This document shows, one piece after another, positions 1 to 5,254 of a DNA stretch of 6,081 bases; the stretch's first letter is position 1; each line of letters opens with the position of its first letter. The stretch is from an uncultured Porphyromonadaceae bacterium (GTDB lineage: Bacteria > Bacteroidota > Bacteroidia > Bacteroidales > Muribaculaceae): NCBI GenBank assembly GCA_947175715.1, contig CAMWOD010000084.1, forward strand, positions 1 to 6,081, read 5' to 3'. The notes below the pieces were generated by a model. The model saw nothing but the letters and a program-made list of their open reading frames with translations. It made no database searches and was not told where the DNA came from. Both the position numbers and the translations under genes were made by a program.

Positions 1-1857
1 TCCACCTGCTGCGCCACCGAAGTCGGCACCTGCATTAGGTGCGCCCTGAGCCTGCTGCTGGGCATTGAGGATATCCTGCTGAGCCTCGCCAAACTTGGTT
101 TCGATCTCCTTGATAGCGGAGTCGATACCGGACAGATCGGCTGCCTTGTGGGCATCTTTCAGCTTAGCCACAGCGGCCTCGATAGCTGCCTTCTTGTCGG
201 CGGGAATCTTATCGCCAAGGTCGGCGAGTTGCTTCTCGGTCTGGAAGATTACAGCGTCGGCCTGATTGAGCTTGTCAACTCGCTCCTTCTCCTTGGCATC
301 TGCTGCGGCATTAGCCTCGGCCTCAGCCTTCATACGCTTGATTTCCTCATCGGTAAGGCCTGATGAAGCCTCGATACGGATTGACTGCTCCTTGCCGGTA
401 GCTTTATCCTTGGCCGATACATTGAGGATACCGTTGGCGTCGATCTCAAAGGTAACCTCGATCTGAGGTATACCACGAGGTGCGGGTGCGATGCCGTCGA
501 GGTGGAACTTGCCGAGGGTCTTGTCATCCTTGGCCATGGGGCGCTCACCCTGGAGCACATGGATCTCAACTGAAGGCTGATTGTCGGCAGCAGTTGAGAA
601 TGTCTCGCTCTTACGGGTAGGGATGGTAGTGTTAGCTTCGATAAGCTTGGTCATCACGCCACCGAGAGTCTCGATACCGACTGACAGAGGCACAACGTCG
701 AGCAGAAGCACATCCTTAACATCGCCTGAGAGCACACCACCCTGGATGGCTGCACCTACGGCTACTACCTCATCGGGGTTAACACCCTTGGAAGGAGCCT
801 TGCCGAAGAACTTCTCTACTACCTGCTGGATAGCGGGGATACGGGTTGAACCACCCACGAGGATTACCTCGTCGATATCCTTGGTCTGGAGACCTGCATC
901 CTTCAACGCCTGCTCACAAGGACGGATTGTGGCCTGAATGAGCTTATCGGCGAGCTGCTCGAATTTAGCACGGGTAAGAGTCTTAACCAAGTGCTTCGGA
1001 ATACCGTTTACGGGCATGATGTAGGGAAGGTTGATTTCGGTAGATGTTGTGCTTGAAAGCTCAATCTTGGCTTTCTCGGCGGCCTCTTTGAGTCGCTGCA
1101 GCGCCATAGGATCCTGACGCAGGTCAACACCCTCATCTTTGAGGAACTCGTCGGCCAGCCAGTCGATGATCACGTGGTCGAAGTCATCACCACCGAGGTG
1201 AGTATCACCGTTGGTCGACTTCACCTCAAACACACCGTCGCCGAGCTCAAGGATGGAGATATCGAATGTACCACCACCGAGGTCGAATACGGCAATCTTC
1301 TGATCCTTGTTGGTCTTGTCAAGACCGTAGGCAAGGGCAGCTGCTGTAGGCTCGTTGACGATACGGCGTACTGTAAGACCGGCAATTTCACCGGCTTCCT
1401 TGGTGGCCTGACGCTGTGAGTCGTTGAAGTAGGCAGGCACGGTGATCACGGCCTCGGTAACGGGTTGTCCGAGGTAGTCTTCGGCTGTCTTCTTCATCTT
1501 CTGGAGAATCATTGCTGAGATCTCCTGAGGGGTGTATTTACGGTCATCGATTTCGATGCGGGGGGTGTTGTTGTCACCGCGCACTACCTTGTAGGGCACG
1601 CGCTCGATTTCTTTTTCTACCTGGTCGTAGGTCTCACCCATGAAACGCTTGATAGAGTAAATGGTGCGCTTAGGGTTGGTGATGGCCTGACGCTTGGCGG
1701 GATCACCCACCTTGCGCTCGCCACCGTCTACAAATGCTACAACTGATGGTGTGGTGTTACGTCCTTCGCTGTTGGGGATCACCACTGGATCATTACCTTC
1801 AAGTACTGCTACACACGAGTTGGTAGTACCGAGGTCAATACCTATTATCTTTCCCAT
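1..1857 (-). CDS. dnaK: Chaperone protein DnaK (Hsp70), C-terminus cut by window edge
   Basis: ATP-dependent cytoplasmic Hsp70 chaperone that binds exposed hydrophobic peptides and works with DnaJ and GrpE, neither of which is in the window. The minus-strand frame is open for 619 codons from the ATG at 1857. The nucleotide-binding domain spans about residues 1-379: phosphate-1 motif GIDLGTTNSCVAV near residues 5-17, the phosphate-2 motif FDLGGGTFDIS at 191-201, and adenosine-site VGGSTR at 334-339. The conserved interdomain linker DVLLLDV is at 382-388. The beta substrate-binding domain follows (PLSVGIETLGG, then a run ending FEIDANGILNVSAKDKATGK), then the helical lid. The visible end is a Q/A/G-rich stretch (AQQQAQGAPNAGADFGGAAGG) typical of the disordered tail. 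By family length of roughly 635-640 residues, only about 15-20 residues, including the usual acidic EEV-type end, are missing. The start is fixed by the MGKIIGIDLGTT N-terminus. There is no Shine-Dalgarno sequence; the leader is A-rich, as is usual in Bacteroidota. Confidence 0.98.
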   Translation of the reverse strand, partial: MGKIIGIDLGTTNSCVAVLEGNDPVVIPNSEGRNTTPSVVAFVDGGERKVGDPAKRQAITNPKRTIYSIKRFMGETYDQVEKEIERVPYKVVRGDNNTPRIEIDDRKYTPQEISAMILQKMKKTAEDYLGQPVTEAVITVPAYFNDSQRQATKEAGEIAGLTVRRIVNEPTAAALAYGLDKTNKDQKIAVFDLGGGTFDISILELGDGVFEVKSTNGDTHLGGDDFDHVIIDWLADEFLKDEGVDLRQDPMALQRLKEAAEKAKIELSSTTSTEINLPYIMPVNGIPKHLVKTLTRAKFEQLADKLIQATIRPCEQALKDAGLQTKDIDEVILVGGSTRIPAIQQVVEKFFGKAPSKGVNPDEVVAVGAAIQGGVLSGDVKDVLLLDVVPLSVGIETLGGVMTKLIEANTTIPTRKSETFSTAADNQPSVEIHVLQGERPMAKDDKTLGKFHLDGIAPAPRGIPQIEVTFEIDANGILNVSAKDKATGKEQSIRIEASSGLTDEEIKRMKAEAEANAAADAKEKERVDKLNQADAVIFQTEKQLADLGDKIPADKKAAIEAAVAKLKDAHKAADLSGIDSAIKEIETKFGEAQQDILNAQQQAQGAPNAGADFGGAAGG

Positions 1858-1926
1858 AATAAATTTTGGTTTTTGAGTATGTTGTTTATAATTTCGTTTG
1901 CTTAGTTTTCTTTCTTCTGTTTTAGA

Positions 1927-1942
1927 AACAAATTTTGTGCCA
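1927..1942 (-). promoter_or_regulatory. Candidate sigma-54-like (-24/-12) promoter of dnaK
   Basis: Read on the minus strand, the sequence is TGGCACAAAATTTGTT. The sigma-54 consensus is TGGCAC-N5-TTGCW. The -24 half TGGCAC is perfect, and the TTG of the -12 half falls at exactly the right spacing. The usually invariant C after TTG is T here. If used, transcription would begin near position 1916, giving a leader of roughly 60 nt. The same bases include AAAATTTG (1929-1936), one mismatch from the Bacteroidota housekeeping -7 element TAnnTTTG, but I see no good TTTG 19-21 bp further upstream. The assignment is inference from pattern and geometry. Confidence 0.45.
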
Positions 1943-1998
1943 AAAATGTTGACCACACCCCACGATATACTTTCTGCACCAATCCCTCCCGATATTTT

Positions 1999-2034
1999 CT
2001 GCCATTCTTGTCATACTTACTGCCAATTATGTCA
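1999..2034 (-). promoter_or_regulatory. Two tandem TGACA-N4-TGGCAG sites upstream of dnaK
   Basis: On the minus strand the distal copy is TGACATAATTGGCAG (2034-2020) and the proximal copy is TGACAAGAATGGCAG (2013-1999). Both have TGACA and TGGCAG separated by four variable bases, and the copies start exactly 21 bp apart. Since TGACA pairs with TGTCA, each copy is an imperfect dyad (TGACA...TGGCA) of the kind bound by a dimeric regulator. The 21-bp phasing puts both on the same DNA face. They lie about 57-92 bp upstream of the -24-like TGGCAC element, a typical distance for enhancer-binding-protein sites. The regulator is unknown and is not encoded in the window. The sites could also affect dut, whose start is about 100 bp away on the other side. 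Confidence 0.5.
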
Positions 2035-2084
2035 CATCGCCACTTTTTTCGGCACGGCAGGCGTGGGGGATATGGATTTTTGAT

Positions 2085-2092
2085 TAATTTTG
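2085..2092 (+). promoter_or_regulatory. Candidate Bacteroidota -7 element for the dut operon
   Basis: TAATTTTG matches the Bacteroidota primary-sigma -7 consensus TAnnTTTG exactly. Transcription from it would start around 2098-2100, leaving a leader of roughly 30 nt before the dut ATG at 2132. The matching -33 element is weak: 19 bp upstream there is only CGTG (2062-2065) rather than TTTG. The leader (AAACGAGAAACA before ATG) is A-rich without a Shine-Dalgarno sequence, as expected for this phylum. Confidence 0.45.
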
Positions 2093-2131
2093 CATGTTAT
2101 AACGTCAATCATTTTTTTGAAACGAGAAACA

Positions 2132-2575
2132 ATGGAACGCATAAAAGTAAAGATCATAAACCGCTCGCACCACCAGCTACCCACTTATGAGACATTCTCG
2201 TCGGCTGGCATGGATGTGCGCGCTTTTCTCGACGCGCCTATCACCCTCCAGCCCATGCAGCGAGTGCTTATACCCACTGGTCTGTATATGCAGCTACCTC
2301 ATGGATATGAGTGCCAGATACGCCCACGCAGCGGATTGGCACTGCGCAACGGCATCACCGTGCTCAACACACCCGGAACTGTCGATGCCGACTTCCGCGG
2401 CGAGATAAAGGTGGTGCTCATAAATCTTAGCGACACTCCATTTGTAATCAACGATGGCGAGCGCATCTGCCAGATGGTAATCACCAACTATACCCACGTA
2501 GAGTGGGAGACGGTGGAACGCCTCGATGAGACAAAACGCGGCGAAGGCGCCTTCGGCCACACCGGACTCAACTGA
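2132..2575 (+). CDS. dut: dUTP diphosphatase (deoxyuridine 5'-triphosphate nucleotidohydrolase)
   Basis: Hydrolyses dUTP to dUMP and pyrophosphate in the cytoplasm. This keeps uracil out of DNA and supplies dUMP for thymidylate synthesis. The 147-residue product has the normal length of the homotrimeric family, and all five motifs are present in order: I SSAGMDVRA (23-31), II PRSGLA (65-70), III NTPGTVDADFRGEIKV (79-94) with the predicted catalytic Asp85, IV GERICQMVI (109-117), and V RGEGAFGHTG (136-145), the flexible arm that closes over the neighbouring subunit's active site. The motif III aromatic residue is Phe88 where Tyr is common, which is a conservative change. The start is the ATG at 2132. 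An in-frame TTG at 2090 would add 14 residues unlike the family N-terminus and would overlap the promoter. It is the first gene of the plus-strand run; its stop lies 7 bp before the next start. Confidence 0.97.
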   Translation: MERIKVKIINRSHHQLPTYETFSSAGMDVRAFLDAPITLQPMQRVLIPTGLYMQLPHGYECQIRPRSGLALRNGITVLNTPGTVDADFRGEIKVVLINLSDTPFVINDGERICQMVITNYTHVEWETVERLDETKRGEGAFGHTGLN

Positions 2576-2582
2576 CCCCGTG

Positions 2583-4340
2583 ATGAGCTTTAGCCACACT
2601 TCCTCTCACCGCTTCGGCTTGTCGCTGGTGGCCATTGCGGCCGCGCTGGCTGTGTGTGTCAACCTCAACGGTCGCAACAACCGCTGGGAGCAGGGCGCCA
2701 ATGAGCGTCTTGCCGACTATCTGTACATGGATGCACTCCACAACCTGTCGCTCGATTCGCTCAGCAATGGATATGAGGCCCTCAGAATATCCTATGCCCT
2801 TGACTCCACCCTTAGCGCCAAGACATACCACCTCGGATTTTTACAACTGTCGCTTGCCTCAAGCAATGACGACATAGACCTGTTCAACAGCGGATATGCC
2901 AAAATGCGCCGCTACGTCGACGCCAACCCCAACGACTATTACTCAGTATTCAACTACGCCAGTATCGCCGACAAGATCGGCGATACGAACGAGTCGGTGA
3001 GGGTATGGGCCATCCTTGACTCACTGCACCCACAGAATGAAAACGTGACCTTCAAGTACGCCGAAGCACTCCACAGCACCAACGACTCGGCCAATATGGC
3101 GAAGTCGCTCCAGCTTTACGACCGTCTGGAAGAAGCCGAAGGTGTGAACGTAGGCATCACAGCTCACAAGGTGCGCACCTACTTTCTGCTTGGCGACACC
3201 GCAGCAATCTCTACCGAGCTTAAGCGGCTCTTCGATGCCACGCCCGGCGACCCCCAAAGCCACAACTATGCGGCAAGCCTCTATGAAGCGTTGGGAAAGC
3301 TCGACCTCGCCTTAGAGCAAATCAACATCGCCGCAAGCATCGACAGTATCGATGGCGACATTCTCAATCACCGCGCCAACCTGATGCTGAGCGCAGGCGA
3401 TACTCTGGGTTACAGCCGCGAGGTATACTATCTGGTGCGCAACTCCGACCTACCACTTGAGTCGAAGATTGAGACCGTCAACACATTCGCCAAGGAATTT
3501 ATGGACGACTCCACACGCCAGGAGACCACACGCACCCGATTCAACGCACTGGTAGAAAAATATCCCGAAAATACCGATGTGCTCGATTCTTATCTTGCTT
3601 ACCTGCTATACACCCGCGACTTGACTGGGGCCATCGATGTATTGCTGCAAACCATCGAAGCTGACCCCGACGACCCCAACCGGTGGACCCTGGCAATCCA
3701 ACTGTACACCACCCTCAACGAGGATGAAAAGGCTCTTGATATAGCTCTACGCGGATACGAACGCCTCCCCGAGTCGAGCATCAACATCTTTCTATCGAGC
3801 ATATATCAGAAGAAAGGTGAGTACGACAAGGCAATCGAGATGTATCAGCAGATGCTCGACCGCAACTCTGACGCATCCAACGAGGTACGCGCCAATCTCC
3901 TATCGGCTATCGGCGACATTTACCATGAGAAGGGTGACAAAAAGAAAACTTACGAATACTACGACCGCGCACTTGAGATTTATCCTGGTAACACCATGAC
4001 ACTCAACAACTATGCCTACTTCCTGAGCCTCGATGGCACCGATCTCGACAAAGCTGAAAGAATGAGTGCAACTACATTGCGCTCACACCCTTACGAGCCA
4101 ACATTTCTCGACACCTACGCCTGGGTACTATACACCCGAGGTGAATATGAGAAGGCCCGCGAATATATCGACACCGCCTTGCAGTACATCACTCCCACCC
4201 AGGGGCACAAGGAATTTTATGAACACGCCGCAGCCATATACACCAAGCTCGGCGAAACCGAAAAAGCCGAAGAGTTTTATCAAATGGCCCTCGAGGCTGA
4301 GCAAGCTCACCCCGACGATGAATCTCAACCTCAATTTTAA
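2583..4340 (+). CDS. Exported tetratricopeptide-repeat protein
   Basis: A 585-residue TPR solenoid, presumably a protein-protein interaction scaffold in the periplasm or attached to a membrane; its partner is unknown. Residues 1-10 are polar and basic, and residues 11-28 are hydrophobic (GLSLVAIAAALAVCV). This is either a signal peptide or an N-terminal anchor. Cys25 follows A-L-A-V, so the -1 position is Val, which is poor for a lipobox, and lipidation is doubtful. Clear TPR units lie in the C-terminal half, around residues 396-430, 438-470, 471-506, 507-541 and 542-572, with recognisable cores such as AIGDIYHEKGD, YAWVLYTRGEYEKAREYI and AAIYTKLGETEKAEEFY. More degenerate helical repeats fill residues about 35-395. 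I chose the ATG at 2583, 7 bp after the dut stop; an in-frame ATG at 2526 would overlap dut by 50 bp and put a polar extension before the signal. TPR proteins of this size occur at this position in Bacteroidales clusters with dut, DUF4292 and EnvC genes. The specific function is unknown. Confidence 0.9.
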   Translation: MSFSHTSSHRFGLSLVAIAAALAVCVNLNGRNNRWEQGANERLADYLYMDALHNLSLDSLSNGYEALRISYALDSTLSAKTYHLGFLQLSLASSNDDIDLFNSGYAKMRRYVDANPNDYYSVFNYASIADKIGDTNESVRVWAILDSLHPQNENVTFKYAEALHSTNDSANMAKSLQLYDRLEEAEGVNVGITAHKVRTYFLLGDTAAISTELKRLFDATPGDPQSHNYAASLYEALGKLDLALEQINIAASIDSIDGDILNHRANLMLSAGDTLGYSREVYYLVRNSDLPLESKIETVNTFAKEFMDDSTRQETTRTRFNALVEKYPENTDVLDSYLAYLLYTRDLTGAIDVLLQTIEADPDDPNRWTLAIQLYTTLNEDEKALDIALRGYERLPESSINIFLSSIYQKKGEYDKAIEMYQQMLDRNSDASNEVRANLLSAIGDIYHEKGDKKKTYEYYDRALEIYPGNTMTLNNYAYFLSLDGTDLDKAERMSATTLRSHPYEPTFLDTYAWVLYTRGEYEKAREYIDTALQYITPTQGHKEFYEHAAAIYTKLGETEKAEEFYQMALEAEQAHPDDESQPQF

Positions 4341-4369
4341 GTAGTCCATATATCAATAAGTTGCCAATA

Positions 4370-5236
4370 ATGCGTCACTTCACCCGACTCCTCATATTGC
4401 CCGCAATAATCGCCGCAATGGCACTGACCGGCTGTTCAAGCCATAAAAACAGCGCCAAGACCAAGCCCGACACCTCTGAAACGGTGATTGAAACACCGGT
4501 GCAAATCAACAACGTGGCCGAATCCTACTTACTTAGCCTCCGATCCACATATGCCGGGTGGCAATATCTGTCAGTACCGGTAGAGATCGAATTTACCTCG
4601 CCCAAAAATCTGAAAGTGAGCGGGCGCCTCTATATGGAGCGCGACAAGAGCATATACCTGTCAATGAGAGTGCTGGGTATGGAAGTAGCCACGGTATATG
4701 TCACCAACGATATGATTTATGCAACCGAAAAGCTACACAAATACTATGTGGCCGAAAGCATTTCCGACCTGTTGGCCGGCAGCGACTTCACAGTTGGCGA
4801 CTTACAAAACCTGCTGTTGGGGCGTGCCTTTATAGGAGGACGCGGCCTTATGGACCAGTCGATGGCCTCCGATGTCAAAATCACTACCTCGGACGACGGC
4901 ACTGACTGGTGGATAACCCCTCCCGAAACCAACGGCGTGAAATATGAATTTGACATCGCCCCCAACCCACAGCATGTGCGCACTGCCACCTTCATGCACA
5001 ATGACGTGCTACGCGTAAAGTGCAACTACACACAGCCGACCCGCACTAAGGGTGGTATGATAGCCAACAAGCTGACTTTCAAAATCTTCACAGGTGGCAC
5101 ACGATTGCAACTCAATGCCAATCTTAACCTCAAGGATGTGAAGTGGGGAGAGAAGGACATCAATAGTTGGAAGATGCCCAAAGGGTACAAGCAATTGAGC
5201 CGCAAGGAGCTACTTAACATGTTCACATCATTCTAA
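4370..5236 (+). CDS. DUF4292 family lipoprotein, LolA/LolB-like
   Basis: A 288-residue lipoprotein. The N-terminus is a type II signal peptide: basic residues R2, H3 and R6, a hydrophobic core, then the lipobox L-T-G-C with the predicted lipidated Cys22. The residues after Cys are SSHKNS, with no acidic cluster of the Bacteroidota surface-export type, so a periplasm-facing location is more likely (inference). After a linker of about 25 residues, the body from about residue 45 is rich in alternating beta strands: VPVEIEFTSPKNLKVSGRLY at 69-88, then SIYLSMRVLGMEVATVYVT and a KYYVAES turn. It ends with the strand/loop signature KMPKGYKQL (268-276), which I associate with DUF4292. The family is thought to resemble the half-barrel lipoprotein carriers LolA/LolB, which suggests binding of lipids or lipoproteins, but no biochemical role is established here. 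The ATG at 4370 is 29 bp after the TPR stop; an upstream TTG at 4361 would add only three residues. Co-directional with the EnvC-like gene 18 bp downstream. Confidence 0.88.
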   Translation: MRHFTRLLILPAIIAAMALTGCSSHKNSAKTKPDTSETVIETPVQINNVAESYLLSLRSTYAGWQYLSVPVEIEFTSPKNLKVSGRLYMERDKSIYLSMRVLGMEVATVYVTNDMIYATEKLHKYYVAESISDLLAGSDFTVGDLQNLLLGRAFIGGRGLMDQSMASDVKITTSDDGTDWWITPPETNGVKYEFDIAPNPQHVRTATFMHNDVLRVKCNYTQPTRTKGGMIANKLTFKIFTGGTRLQLNANLNLKDVKWGEKDINSWKMPKGYKQLSRKELLNMFTSF

Positions 5237-5254
5237 ACAACTTGACACCAAGTC

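Larger units (their letters stand above)
1858..2131. other. Divergent dnaK/dut intergenic regulatory region
   Basis: This 274-bp stretch separates the starts of dnaK (minus strand) and dut (plus strand), so both promoters should lie here. It is clearly more AT-rich than the flanking genes, especially 1858-1936 and 2072-2120. The dnaK-proximal part reads as a long A-rich leader on the minus strand without a Shine-Dalgarno sequence. I see no credible coding sequence: the short open frames need TTG starts and resemble no family I recognise. I found no strong stem-loop with a U-tract and no CIRCE-like heat-shock operator. The signals worth naming (a -24/-12-like element, two tandem dyad-like sites and a TAnnTTTG element) are listed separately. 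Confidence 0.85.

Noticed and set aside
148..1419. Plus-strand open frames at 148-363, 581-937 and 1174-1419 across the dnaK locus
   Set aside because: They lie wholly antisense to a well-conserved dnaK frame and have low-complexity S/T/L-rich products with no family resemblance. They are codon-bias shadows.
1928..1938. Short palindrome ACAAA-T-TTTGT as a repressor operator
   Set aside because: Five-bp AT-rich arms are common by chance in such a region, and these bases already form part of the -24/-12-like element.
2035..2055. A third, more distal copy of the TGACA-N4-TGGCAG site
   Set aside because: The minus-strand bases TGCCG...TGGCG look similar, but the half-sites are degenerate and the spacing between them is wrong, so I count only two copies.
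2050..2070. Plus-strand CGGCACGGCAGGCGTG as a sigma-54 promoter for dut
   Set aside because: It has a partial GGCAC match but nothing like TTGC at the required spacing. The TAATTTTG housekeeping element nearby is a better explanation.
1898..2083. Possible 61-residue plus-strand ORF in the intergenic region
   Set aside because: It needs a non-ATG start, runs over the promoter elements of both flanking genes, and its product (Cys/His-rich by chance) matches nothing I recognise.
2090..2131. 14-residue N-terminal extension of dUTPase from a TTG start
   Set aside because: The ATG at 2132 gives the normal family N-terminus and length. The extension overlaps the TAATTTTG promoter element and would leave no leader.
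2526..2582. Earlier ATG start of the TPR protein, overlapping the end of dut by 50 bp
   Set aside because: It would place a polar 19-residue stretch ahead of the signal sequence. The ATG at 2583 gives a normal export signal and a 7-bp gap.
4341..4369. Terminator or internal promoter between the TPR and DUF4292 genes
   Set aside because: The 29-bp gap has no GC-rich stem with a T-run and no TAnnTTTG element.
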